From Isoetes taiwanensis (Eukaryota > Streptophyta > Lycopodiopsida > Isoetales > Isoetaceae), in assembly GCA_021234155.1 (NCBI GenBank), contig JAJEKV010000033.1, forward strand, positions 2,893,454 to 2,957,453: DNA of 64,000 nucleotides. The letters run 5' to 3'. The number at the start of each line of letters is the position of its first letter. Positions within the stretch are counted from its first letter, which is position 1. The notes beneath the pieces are model-generated. The model was not told the DNA's origin, did not search any database, and worked only from the letters and a program-made list of their open reading frames with translations. A program made the translations under genes and the position numbers. Shown here piece after piece: positions 10,060-21,262 of this stretch.

Positions 10060-10930
10060 TTGGATTGAATGGATTTTTATCATCCATAGAGACCAATTGG
10101 TCTAAGGGACCCAATCAAAGAGTTCACCAAATGTATACTGTCAGGATCAAAAAATCCCTGCCTCGAAGTGTTTTCGAGGAAAAGCCTTGGTAATAATAAG
10201 CCTGCTGAGAAACTGTACAGTAATACATTATGGCACATCTCAATCTCAGTGCAGTGTCTGCGGACATAGCTAATGTGTTCATCCATGATGTCTTGGAGGT
10301 AAGACCCTAGCAACCACACTGAAGTTAGCAGCACATAGAGTGGCTCGTCAGACGGAATCAATCCAGCATAGAGGGCTCGAATGTGGGTGAATGCCAGACA
10401 GTTCTGAAGAGTATGACATTCATCCTCAATGGCGCCCTGTTGGCAACAATGACAAATTCTGTCGTCAAGCGCCCCCCCGAGTCCATCTTCCTGTCTCAAA
10501 TCGGAGGCGATATGCACCTGTCGAATTGAATCTATCAATCCAAGTTTTTTCCGTGGCAAATGTGTACGAAGGTAGCATTGTGGATCTCTTATACGCATGG
10601 GATTGTCTAGTGCTCGTATGTGTTGTCTTAACCTCATACAACCTGTAAACTGCATTTTGCAAGCCCATAGGGCCCCCAACTATCTCAATCTGTCCCACAA
10701 CTTTTCTCTTGGCATAGGCAAAAGCCTTTGTGAAATCAACAAAGCAGCAGTAAAGGTCCTATCGGCAGTTTATGCTATCCTCAATTAAGGTCCGCAGTGT
10801 GAAAATATGATCAATAGCGGAGTGTTGGGGTCTGAAACCTGTCTGTGTAAGGGCTTGCACCTCTGTCTCCTCCACCCACATTGTCAACTGTTGCTCAAGA
10901 ATGTTGTCCACCCCATTGGTTGGGATCGAT
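10060..10930 (-). mobile_element. LINE relic (copy G), RT fragment and C-terminus, minus strand
   Basis: Read on the minus strand, it starts with RT motifs (FRPQHSAIDHIFTLR, YCCFVDFTKAF, about 10930-10720). It then has a large internal deletion: the frame passes from the first catalytic block to LQNAVYRLYE and on to the C-terminal part. The C-terminal Cys/His cluster is present as CHCCQQGAIEDECHTLQNC (about 10440). The 3' end shows the family stem-loop (10134-10200) and terminal motif (10083-10108), followed by a weak ATCCA-rich tail near 10060-10080. The copy is a 5'-truncated, internally deleted relic of the same family as copy B. Confidence 0.8.
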
Positions 10931-11108
10931 GTTTCTTGTAGGCTGCAAAGGTTTGTTCAACACCTTTCTTTGGATGCTGATCAGAGAGGTAGAACATATC
11001 TCTTTGACACCCCACAATGCGTCAGACAGAGAAATGTCTGCATTTTGGGCCCTCCTTTAAGAAAACTGAAAACTATAACTTAGAAGGGTCCATTTTAACA
11101 ACTCACAC

Positions 11109-11482
11109 ATATCGCTATGTCCAAAAAGTGCATTTGAGAGCACAAAATTGAGTGTAGTTTCAACTTGGTTAATATTAACATTGGCAGGAATGATTGCAGA
11201 CCATGATCACCAGTCCTATCTTGTTATATTGCACTTAGCAATTACATTACAACAAGGCCTGCCAAGATGAAAAATGAAAGATTGAAGTAATAAGCCCAAG
11301 ATAGATCACTAATAATATCATGCTCATTAAACATAGCCATGATAACTATAAAATGCTTTGGAATAAAACAATTTCTCGTAGAGAATGTATTTCAAAAGTT
11401 TCAAAATCTGATTGACATTCTTATACTTCGTCCATAACTTGAAAGGTCATGGAATTTGCTATTCATTTCCTGATAAAGTGGA
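11109..11482. repeat. Dispersed repeat R1, copy 1
   Basis: This roughly 375-bp segment matches 56061-56450 in the same orientation. Shared landmarks are GCATTTGAGAGCAC, AACAAGGCCTGCCAAGAT, AAGTAATAAGCCCAAG and CTTGAAAGGTCATGGAATTT. Neither copy has a conserved frame. It is a diverged noncoding repeat of unknown type. Confidence 0.75.
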
Positions 11483-11684
11483 AAGTCACAACCGCCTTAA
11501 AAATAATGCAAAAATGGAATGATCATGGGAAAACATCATCATACACAAATATAAAGACGGTATACTATTAGTACCAATCTTAATGTTGTCGGGGTCTTGT
11601 TGCAGATGTCCTTTATCAAACATAAATGCCAAAGTGACAATGTAATGTTCAAATTTAGATGTCTCAGCCTACAACATACACGTA

Positions 11685-14257
11685 CACGTGTCCTACACAC
11701 TACAAGACAGGTGTGCATGGCTGGTGAGGGCGCTGCTTGCAGCTGCTGGGGCTTCCTTTGCAGTGAAGGGCCCTCCAAGGAGGGACACCGCGCATTTTCC
11801 TGAGAACCCGTGGTTTGATGCTGATTGCAAGGCTCTAAAGAGCCAGCTGCGCTTGGTCATAGATCCACAGTTGCGGCCACAGGCCCTGCAAGACTATAAG
11901 CTCTTCCTAAAAGCCAAGAAGGGGAGATACATGGCAGAAACCCAGGAGCGCCTGTTTGACATGCTCATGGCAGAGCCAAAAGCTTTTTGGCGTAAGGTGT
12001 TATACAAGAAGCGCTAGGTGGCTGGTAATGTAAGTGTGGAGCAATGGATGCACCGCTTGCAGGAGTTATATGACCCCCGTGAGCTAATGCGTGGTCCGGA
12101 TCGTAGGAGAGGTGCCGCAGCTCCACGCGGGGAGGATGTCCAGCAGGTCTCGGGCATCCGGGCGAATGGCAAGGCAAAGGATTTACAAGGACTGCAGCCG
12201 AAATTTGTTGAAATGGGGTGGCCCATCTGTGATAGGGCCCCCGCGGTGATCATTAACCGTGCTCGGCGAGGGGCTCCCCGAGAGGATGGTTAGTAAGGTT
12301 GTTCCCTGTTCATAACCTGGTAATACGGATGAGCCGTGAATTACCGGATGATTATGGTAAGCTCACTGTTTGCAAAGCTCCTGGCAGGGGTGGTGGAGAA
12401 GAAACTCACTAAGTGGGCCGAGGAGGCAGGGGTGCGGGCAATTGGCCAGGCAGGCTTTCGCCCAGCTCACTCCACGACCGACCATATCTTCACTTTGAGA
12501 GTGTTGATGGAGGCAAGCCGGAATGCGCGACATGACTTTTATTGCTGCTTTGTAGATTTTAAGACTGCATATGATACCGTCCCAGAGACATGCGTTGTGG
12601 CAGAGGTTGCAAGAATTGCAAGTTCCACAGGAGTTGCAGAATGTGGTGCACCAGCTTTATGATGGGATTTATGCTGATTGCCTTATGAAGATCGGGTGGT
12701 AGCTTCGCACTATGGGAGTTAAGCGGGGCTGCCCGTTGTCTCCAACGCTTTTGAGTTGTACATTGATAGCTTGGAGGCGTGGATGCAAAGCACCATGGAG
12801 GAGGGGGTGCAATTATCGATGCGACCTCTGTGAGCCGGTTACTTTATCGCGGATGATGTAGCTTTGCTAGCCCACACGGCCAGCGGTATGCAAAGCATTT
12901 GGATGCCCCTCGATTGGGGTTACGTGGGGCAGCGGGAATGACAGTGAACTTGCACAAAACTAAGCTTCTCGCGATCCCGTCCTCGCAACACCCTATCCCG
13001 GAGTTATATTTACGGGGGATGGGAAGTGGAGATGGTGCTTGAGCTTCAAGTATCCGGGAATTGATTTCACTACTAACATGTTGTGGGATGAGTGTGTGGA
13101 GAGGAGAGCCGGTGCAAGGTGGAAGGCTTTTATATGCGGTGCAAAACAGCGTGTTGCTTAGGATAGATCTCTCGTGGATCGGGCGAGGAGAGCACACCTA
13201 TTTAGGGCTTTGGTCGAGCCGGTGCTGCTATATGGGGTGGAGGTTTGGGCCCAGCAGTTAGCAAAAACACGTGGGATAGGTTGGAAAGGGTGCAGAAAGC
13301 TTTCTTGACATATAGCTTGGGAGTGAAGGACACCGTACCGTATCAGATTTTGTTGTATGAGACAGGGGTTCGGCCTTCTGACAAAGATTCGCTATGCGTG
13401 AGGCATCTTACTTGCTTCCATAAGGTGGATGGGATGGATGAGCATCGCTTGCCCCCACAGGCCGTGTTGTTAACGCAGGGCCCCCCCAAAGCGGCTGAAG
13501 AGGGTATGGCACGAGCACTGTAAGGGATGGTTTAGGAGGTGGTCTATGGATTACCAACAGATGGTGGCAACCGGCGATTCCTCGGCGCTTGAGAATGGGC
13601 AATTGGATGCGGGCTATGCTGCCACCCTGTGGGATGCCTCTACTCTTGCAAAGCCCAAGACAGAGCACTATCACGCTCAGATTAATCCCGGCCTTGAGCA
13701 TGGACCCCATCCACATTTTGAAAGCACACATCTCGTGAAGAAATGGAGAGCTATTGCTGCCATAAGGACGGGTTCCCATTACCCTAATTGAAACAGTTGG
13801 GGGTGAATGGCGGCACGGGATCCCTGTGGAGGAGAGGATATGTCGGTGTTGTGAAATGCACGTGATAGAGGATGAGCACCATGCCCTCCAAATGGGTGGC
13901 CAAAGATATGCCCATGTCCGAAAGCAAAGGCACATCGATCTTAGATGCTCGACACACCGCTACATCGCTTGCTCGCATCACCTATGGTAGCTTGGACCGG
14001 GAGCTTACATCCCGCAGATTTCTACCCGCCGGACTTGCTCTTCGGGGGCATGGTATTTGAGTACTGTTAGGGTTTTTCCTCCCAAGTGGGGGTTTTTTCA
14101 TCCCGGTAGTAGGGTTCTACTGTACAGTTACATTGTTTGTTTTTTGTGTTGGGGTTTTTGGCTTTTTTGCCTGTTCTCTGCATGTACCGTCTCATAGGCC
14201 TCTGGCCTCCGTGGACGTTAAAATAAACTTCCTTCCTTCCTTCCTTCCTTCCTTTAA
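11685..14257 (+). mobile_element. LINE relic (copy H), 5'-truncated, with 3' stem-loop and (CTTC)n tail
   Basis: The copy begins in the EN-RT linker (NPWFDADCKALKSQLRL) and runs through the RT to the 3' end. RT motifs are MIMVSSLFAKLL, FRPAHSTTDHIFTLR and CCFVDFKTAYDTV. Further on come GCPLSPTL, an ADDVALLAHT block split from its Tyr by an inserted base, and VNLHKTK. The C-terminal cluster survives as CRCCEMHVIEDEHHALQ (about 13845). Multiple frameshifts and stops make it inactive. The 3' UTR has the stem-loop at 14061-14112, a terminal CTCCGTGGACGTTAAAATAAA and a (CTTC)n tail to 14257. Confidence 0.85.
14061..14112 (+). other. LINE 3'-UTR stem-loop (copy H)
   Basis: TACTGTTAGGG (14062-14072) pairs with CCCGGTAGTA (14102-14111). 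The stem has one bulged A and three G-U pairs where copy A has Watson-Crick pairs. The loop keeps GGTTTTTCCTCCC and GGGGGTTTTTTC. Confidence 0.55.
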
Positions 14258-14489
14258 GGTGTACTTTGGGCCATGGGGAAGCACTCATTGAGGGCTTTGT
14301 AGTGAAGCAAATTTCATGTCAAATGGATATTAAATGGAAAATATAGTTCCAAATGCCACAAGAATAGGTCTACTTGAGGATAATAGTGAATTAATGAATT
14401 TAATGACTTAACATCATTAAGAAAATGAATTAAGCAAGGCTTAACAATATTAAAAAATCATAAATGGTGCTCGACTTTAGTGGTCGGCA

Positions 14490-15043
14490 TAGCATTAGGG
14501 ATTTTTTGAGATCGTAAAAGGGCCTTCTAAGAACTGCTGACTAAGCTATATGAACTACTAATCAGAAAACAGAACTGATAATCCAGTCAGCAAAACAGTT
14601 ATAACTAACTCACTGGATCACATTTTCTAGCATAAGTATTGATAGAAAAGTCCAAATGAGCTCTTTTTTAGTGCAATAGATAGATCTCATTGAGATCTTT
14701 CCAACCTTGGATGGTTTGCACTTTTTTTAGCCCCGTAGGATAGTAAAAAATGGTAAAAACCATATTTTTTGGAGTTTTGACAATCATAAGTGGTTAAAAT
14801 ATGTGCAAAGCATCTAAGATTGGAAAGATCTCAATGAGATCTATCTATTGCACTAAACGAGAACTCATTTGGACTTTTCTATCAATAGTTATACAAGAAA
14901 ATGTGATCCAGTGAGTTAGTTATAACAGTTTTGCTGACTGGACCCGTCAGGCTCTGATTTCTGATTGGTAGTTCATTTATCTTCATTTGACTTAGTTGTC
15001 ATGTTTTGAAGGCCCTTTTTTAATCTCAAAAAAACCCTAATGG
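14490..15043. mobile_element. Foldback (MITE-like) element with ~230-bp inverted arms
   Basis: The left arm (about 14490-14720) and right arm (about 14820-15043) are inverted copies. Examples are GATCTCATTGAGATCTTTCCAA against TTGGAAAGATCTCAATGAGATC, and CAGTCAGCAAAACAGTTATAACTAAC against its complement. The outer ends read ATTAGGGATTTTTTGAGAT and ATCTCAAAAAAACCCTAAT. About 100 bases of unpaired centre separate the arms. No coding frame is inside. This is the structure of a nonautonomous foldback DNA element; no convincing target duplication was identified. Confidence 0.8.
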
Positions 15044-18000
15044 GAGGTCAAACTCGAAATGACAACACGTAAATGACACATTGGCTAGTAAATCATCAAA
15101 CGGAGGGCGAATTGTACTTGTGGGTGTCCATCGCTGCTGGTAGAGATAGAATGGAGTAGCCTAATAGATATATAGATAGATAGTATTTTTACGTCGTGGA
15201 GAAATAGGTGTGACGTTTCAAATATATACGGTATATGTATACATACTATGACACATCACCAGGATATAATTAGACCCTTAGGGGTCAATAGGGGATAACT
15301 TGGGCTAACCTAAATTTTTATTAGCTATGCTAAAATATTAGTGAGTAAATAACCTAATTAATTAGTTAAAGTCAACCAATAGGAAAGTGCCACCTGGCCC
15401 AAATCGATTGGCCAGGGGGAACTTGCCAAGTTTGGAGGGCAAATTGGGGCCCTACCTCCAATTCTGCCCCAAATTGATTTGGGAAGAGTTGGAGGAAGGA
15501 GGAGCTACCAGCTGTTGTAACCAGACTTGAAGAATGGAAGCCTTTCATGACAATGGCTCCAGCCAAGAGACCGATTAGTCTTTAGATAGTCTGTGCTTCA
15601 GCTAACACTTCTCTGATTAGATGGGATGGTTACTTTCTCTTTCATGTATTACTAAGTTGATAATGGATACTTTGATTATGATTGTGGTCTCTCTTTTTGT
15701 TTCTCCTCTGTCTCTGGGGTTAAGGGAGAGTAGAGGCCTGAAAGCTTCCTAGAAGTAGAGATGTCTCTAGTTAGAACCCTTAAGACCCAGTAATTGCGTC
15801 CTATGCACAAGAGCCCACCTGGCTGTGGATGCTATACCATGATTCAGCATCAGATAACGGCTACGATGGTGAAATGGGGGTGGAGTCTTGCCTAGCGTGG
15901 CTATAGGACTCCTACAGTGTACTAGGCTTATAGTTTGTCTTCGCGTTGGGGCCGGGTATGGGTCCGACACCTCCTAGGTCGCAGGAAACTTGCTGATATG
16001 GAAGGTCTGGCTTGATGGGTGCGCCGAGGCAGCCCATGGATTTTGGGTGGTTCAAGACGAGTACGGATCGGGGGGTTGCTAAGGAGGTACGCATTCTCTA
16101 GTACACCCAGGGATCCATCGTGGTCGGGAAGGGAACGCCTCCCTGACCTGCCTCATCGGACTGGGGAGATGTAACCCAGAGTAGTCTCATAGGGTGACTC
16201 CATGAGATTGCATTTCCGGAAGGCTACAATCAGGCCATAGCATGTTTCAACTGCAAAGTGTGCACAGGAGGGGCGGATGGAGTGGTGTGACGTACCCTAC
16301 TCGTATACGATGCCCGCACCGTATACAAACAGAAGTTCATCCCCCGCACCAGCTCCATACTGATACAGGGCCCTTCACATATCACTGTGACCATCTAGGA
16401 TCCACAGTGGGAAGAGTGAAGGGATCATTTTACCCCGTCTTCCTCAGGGCCTACCTAGCTGCGGAAGCGTAAACATACACGTCAGTAACATAACATCATA
16501 TATCCACCTCGAAGGGTGGCGCATCAACATCTGCATAGACAAAGATCAGCACAATACAAAGGGAGTTCCTACCCAAGGCTCAGACTCCAGGGGATGACTG
16601 ACTAGCTTGGGTCTCCAGAGTTCAGTGCAGACAGAATCATGACAATGGATTGGGCTGGCATAAGAACATGGCTTAGGGTTGTCCACTCCATCCGCCCCTC
16701 CTGTGCACACTTTGCAGAGTAGGTTGAAAAGTGTTGGGACTCGATCAGAAGCCCAGGGTGCATAGCCAAAGGGGCTATTCCTGGGTTACATCTCCCCAGT
16801 CCCGATGGGGCAGGTAGGGATCACTCCCTCCAGAGATCTACATGCTGACCCAAGGTGACTAGAGAGCCACTGCCCTTATTCGACTTAACCCACTGGAAGG
16901 TGAACACCACCCCACGGGTGTCGAGCCCATGCCTTACCCACACTCAGTGGTAAGCCATTAGACCTAGTCACTCTGATCCCCGGTAGACTTTACACGCCAG
17001 AGGGATCGGTCAAGGGTCAGAACACGAACCTCATTCTAAGCCAGTCTGGCCCCTTCACCCACAACCAGGTGGGCTCCTGTACACAGGCCGAATTCTAGTA
17101 ATGCACTAAGAGGGACTAGCTAGGAGCATCATCTACTAAGCTTTAAGTCTCTACCCCCCTTCCCAATACAATGAGTCCACAGAATATATCCATCCATCAT
17201 ATCAACATAAGTAATAAGAACTAATCTAATTCATAGAGTTAGGTTCTTTAGTTAGGGTTAATCTCAGGATCTGCTTGGCTACTAAGGGTGATTTAATAGG
17301 CTAAACCCTCTTGGGTTCAAGGCTGGAATAAGGTTTAGGCTATTCAATCGACCAAATACCTGATCCCGGGTTCCTCCCTCTCGATTCGGCGTCCATGTCT
17401 CTCGCTTACGCTCGGGATGCGGTCGGAAGGATGATCGACAAAGTCGGGCGCCGGGACGATCGTGGGAGTTAGAATTGACTCCTCGTGCCTTGAATCGGAT
17501 TTCGGAAGGTCCGTGGGCTTAAAAGGGAAAGTTAGGGTTTGGTGCCTTATGTAGGCTATCGGTTAGGTTTAGGGTTTCCATGACCCTTGGTCTACCTTTA
17601 ATGGGTTAAAGGTCTAAATGTGCGACATTGCTAAAGTAATGCGCACCATTGCAAGTTGCCCCCTAGGGCCCTTGCTTGGGTACACGCGTCGGCATTACCG
17701 TCGATTGGGGACGGCGATAATGCGCTGCGTGGCGGTCTTGATGCGATGATCGTCACGGGGACCATTATATTGTCTTTGGAACGCCACATTCTCCCCACCT
17801 TGAAATGATGTCGTCGCGCAAAGATCGGGTCTCCCCACCTTGGAATCTTCCTAACCTGCAATCAACCTGATGCATACGATATACTATTATAATACTTACA
17901 CATTTATTAAGATTACCTTAAGGTAATATTTTTAAATCATTATTACGCCATTACATTATCAAATAACTTGTCAATTCGTAACTTCTATTAAAACAAGGTA

Positions 18001-18500
18001 CTTATTAGTCTCCGTTATCACAACATTTAGTTTATCACAATTTAACACTTTCATATATAATTATTATTTAAGGTACTCTTCATTCCTTGCAACACATTAT
18101 AACAAAATTTGTGTTGCAAGTCTTCGTAGCTCGACCTCCTTGCCCTCCGGAGCGCTCTATTGGCCCGAAGGTCGACACTACATTAGTACCATTTTAATTA
18201 TTAATAAAATTTTGGTTATATGGTGACCACCCCACCTATCTACATGAATGCATGGCTAATCTCCCGGCGTAGGAAGAGGATGATTCTTCCATCGTGGCCG
18301 AGGAGACAGCGCCTATCATGCCTATATGGCGCTCATGCCTACACCTTTAGTTGCCCAGCGTGGAGGATAGGTCCTTCCCGTATATGGGGCGTGAAGACCA
18401 GGTTCCTCCTATCAAAGCATATATGGGGCTAGAGGTGCTTTTCCTATCAATGCATTCCTCAATGACCTCCTTTCTCTCGAGGTCGTCTACTTCCGTGGGA
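15044..18500. other. Repeat-rich noncoding stretch, possible LTR-retrotransposon flank
   Basis: No gene is seen. The stretch holds a diverged inverted repeat (16130-16285 against 16683-16835) and a segment beginning TGTGACGTACCC near 16288. That segment resembles another beginning TGTGACGTTCCC near 35151, and both lead to AGCGGAAGC then GAAGGGTGGC. TGTGACG is a plausible LTR start, so an LTR element is possible. GC-rich sequence at 17360-17860 is unlike its AT-rich surroundings. The gypsy pol relic starts just to the right on the minus strand, but no matching LTR was found on its other side. Confidence 0.35.
16130..16835. repeat. Inverted repeat with a perfect 35-bp core
   Basis: The stretch 16251-16285, CTGCAAAGTG then TGCACAGGAGGGGCGGATGG then AGTGG, is exactly reverse-complementary to 16683-16717. 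Flanking homology extends it in diverged form: GGGGAGATGTAACCCAG near 16166 faces CTGGGTTACATCTCCCC near 16783. The loop is about 400 bp. Confidence 0.8.
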
Positions 18501-18512
18501 CAGAAGTAGACT

Positions 18513-19545
18513 TTACGCTTTTCTTTTCAAATTTGCAGGGAAGACCACACGAAGGTACACCATTTGACCCTCATGCAGCTCGATCGGGGCTATTGACAAA
18601 TTGGCACGTGCCCTTGTCCGATCCTGGGCCTGTCTCATATGCAATTGACACAACCCAAATGTCACATCCATGCCATCAAGCATACTTATAGCAGCATCAG
18701 TTTTCAGCCCATCAAAACCAAGCGATACAGGTCCTCTGCCTAAACATAACCACAAACGGGCTAGTCTTGATGCTCTGTTGAAAATCATTATTGTAAGCAA
18801 ACTCTACAATTGGCAAATATTCCTCCCATCTGGATTGCTGAGTGGCCACATAAGATCTCAGCATATTCTCCAGAATCTGATTCACTCTTTCAGTTTGCCC
18901 ATCCGTTTCCGGATGATCTCCACTAGAGAACTGAAGAGTGCATTTTAATGCAGAGAATAATTCGCGCCAGAAATTCCCAGTGAATTTCACATCCCGATCG
19001 CTTACAATAGCTTTGGGTAATCCAAAAATAGGAAATACATGCTGCATATAAGCCTTGGCCACCGCCAAGCTATCAGCATTCTTCGTCAGAGGTATAAAGC
19101 GTGCATACTTCGTCAACCTATCTACAATGACAAGTATCTGAATATAGTGATGAGCAGTACGAGGCAACTTCACAATGAAACCCATAGAGATTTCACTCCA
19201 CCTCTCCTCTGGCACAGGCAGAGGTTGCAAAAGCCCTAGAGTCTTGCCTCGACCCGCTTTAACCTGCTGAGAAGTCTCACAAACTTTTACATATTCATGC
19301 ACATCATCTTTCAAGCTAGGCCAATAAAACATTCTTTTAGTGATTCATATGTTTTCCATTCACCTCCATGCCCAGCATAAGGTGCATCATGAAACTCGCT
19401 CAATACTTGCTTCCTCAAAGTATCTACAACAGGAACATAAATACGTCCCTTATGATACCAGAGTCCATCCTGGATATTCCAAGCATCAGGTAACTTGGAT
19501 AGATGCTGCATACTCAAAATATGGACATCCAAGTCATATGCTTGC
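18513..19545 (-). pseudogene. Gypsy integrase, catalytic core disrupted
   Basis: The minus-strand frame begins upstream with HDAPYAGHGGEWKTYESL (the integrase zinc region, about 19390). MFYWPSLKDDVHEYVKVC follows near 19330. The core contains VDRLTKYARFIPL, VSDRDVKFTGNFW (second Asp) and DGQTERVNQILENMLRSYV (Glu). The first catalytic Asp, normally in a MDFI block, is Gly here (ISMGFIVKLP, codon near 19180-19182), so strand transfer would be lost. A frameshift near 18712-18800 separates the C-terminal stretch HEGQMVYLRV. No chromodomain was recognised before the homology ends. Confidence 0.85.
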
Positions 19546-19588
19546 TTAATCTATGGCACCAAAGCAATTTCACATTGAACCATCACAT

Positions 19589-20569
19589 TTACTTCCCGAA
19601 CCCTAGAAAGAGCATCAGCAACAGGATTCTTTTTCCGGGAAAATGTTCAACATGAAAATGAAATTGAGAAAGAAAGTCCAACCATCTTGCTTGCCTTGGA
19701 CTTATCTCGGCCTGGCTTTGCAGGAATTTCAGTGGTTTATGATCAGTGTAGACCACAAACTCGCACTTGTTGCGGAGATAATGTTTCCAGACCTTAAGCG
19801 CATGAACCATCGCTAGTAACTCCTGCTCATAGATGGAATAATTCTTCTCAGCAGCATTGAGTTGGCGACTTTCATACGCCACTACCCTGCCATCCTGCAT
19901 GAGAACAACACCAATGGCATAACCACATGCATCCGTGTAAACCTCATAAGGTTTACTCATGTCTGGAATCAACAGAATAGGCGCTGAGGTCAGCAACCTC
20001 TTCAGCATATACATTGCTTGCTGCTGCTTCCCTGTCCATTGCCACTGGACATTAGTTTTCAACAACATAATTAAAGCAGCTGCAATCTTGGCAAACTTCC
20101 AGACAAACCTGCGATAATAGCTGGCCAATCCCAAGGAACTACGCAACTCAGATACATTCATTGGCGCAGGCCAAGACTGAATTGCCTCCGTCTTCTTGGG
20201 ATCTACAGCTACACCTTCAGCAGATATAATATGGCCTAAATATTCCACCTGTGCTTTCAAAAATTTGCACTTTGATATCTTTGCATACAAGTTATGCTGT
20301 TTGAGCAGAGTTAGCACAGAGCGCAAATGATTCAAATGCTCCTCTAAGGTTTTGCTATACACCAGGATATCATCTAAAAATACTTCAACGAAAGTATCAA
20401 GACATCCTGCGAAAACCTCATTCATCATTCTGGAAAAAGTAGCAGGAGCATTCGTTAGTCCAAAAGGCATCACCAAAAATTCGAAATGACCAAAGGTGGT
20501 CCTGAAGGCAGTCTTATGCACATCCGATTCCTTCACCCTTATCTGGTGATAACCGCTGCGCAAATCCAA
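19589..20569 (-). pseudogene. Gypsy reverse transcriptase core and RNase H
   Basis: The minus-strand frame (326 codons) starts at [12 protein letters not shown]. It includes [20 protein letters not shown], the catalytic FLDDILVYS (Asp pair at residues 66-67), [10 protein letters not shown] and [10 protein letters not shown]. It then enters RNase [14 protein letters not shown] (first Asp), [12 protein letters not shown] (Glu) and [11 protein letters not shown] (Asp). These catalytic residues are intact. The frame ends after HFPGKR by a frameshift; the expected NPVADALSR block follows in another frame. In an active element this polyprotein segment makes and processes cDNA. Confidence 0.9.
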
Positions 20570-21262
20570 CTTCCAGAAAAATATTTAGCTCCTGTTAACC
20601 TATCCATGATCTTGTCAATCCTAAGCAAGGGGTACCTATTCTTGATCGTGATCTTATTCAAGGCACGATAATCAATGCACATCTGCATTGATCCGTCCTT
20701 TTTCTTGACTAGAATGACAGGAGCACTATAAGGGGATTTGCTAGGTCTCACAAACCCTTTGTCTAACAGCTCATGAACCTGCTTCTTTACCTCCTCTTGT
20801 TCCAATATGGACAATCTATAAGGGCTACAAAACACAGGTTTGGATCCAGGCTCTAAATCAATCTCATGTTCAATCTCTCTACTAGGTGGAAGGCCTTCAG
20901 GCAGTTCCTCAGGGAACACATCCTGAAATTCATACAATAGATCCTGCAACTCTCTCTGGCCTTTTGAATTCTCTAAGACCTCATATGACCGCACTCAACA
21001 GCGGGATAACATTCATCAATAAATAGAAGAAAACATTGATTGGAAGATTTATGTACCAGTTTCTTGACCTGAAGCGACGACACGATCTTGGAAGCTCCCG
21101 TCAAAGGACTCCCCTGCAGATAGATCTCCCGTCCATCGTGCTTCAGCGTCACTTGGTGAGTATTCCAATCTATTGCAGTAGGCTTAACCCGTTGCAACCA
21201 TGTTATCCCCAGCACCACATCATACCGGCCAACATCTAAGACGTCAAAGTCAAGCTTTTCCT
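20539..21262 (-). pseudogene. Gypsy protease C-terminus and RT N-terminal part
   Basis: The minus-strand frame reads YDVVLGITWLQRVKPTAIDW, the C-terminal part of a retroviral-type aspartic protease. After a linker comes [20 protein letters not shown], then [29 protein letters not shown] and [18 protein letters not shown]. These are the classic N-terminal gypsy RT blocks. The active-site Asp-Ser/Thr-Gly of the protease lies upstream of the truncation and is missing. A frameshift near 20560 separates this part from the catalytic RT core; both frames overlap there. Confidence 0.85.

Larger units (their letters stand above)
18510..21262 (-). mobile_element. Ty3/gypsy LTR retrotransposon pol relic, 5'-truncated
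   Basis: Read on the minus strand, domain order is protease C-terminus (YDVVLGITWLQ, about 21220), RT, RNase H, then integrase. This order (PR-RT-RH-IN) defines Ty3/gypsy. No gag and no N-terminal protease are visible; homology begins abruptly near 21262. Frame breaks occur near 20560, 19600 and 19330. Matching LTRs were not identified on both sides, so the copy is a fragment. Similarity to active plant gypsy elements is still high, so decay is moderate. Confidence 0.9.
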
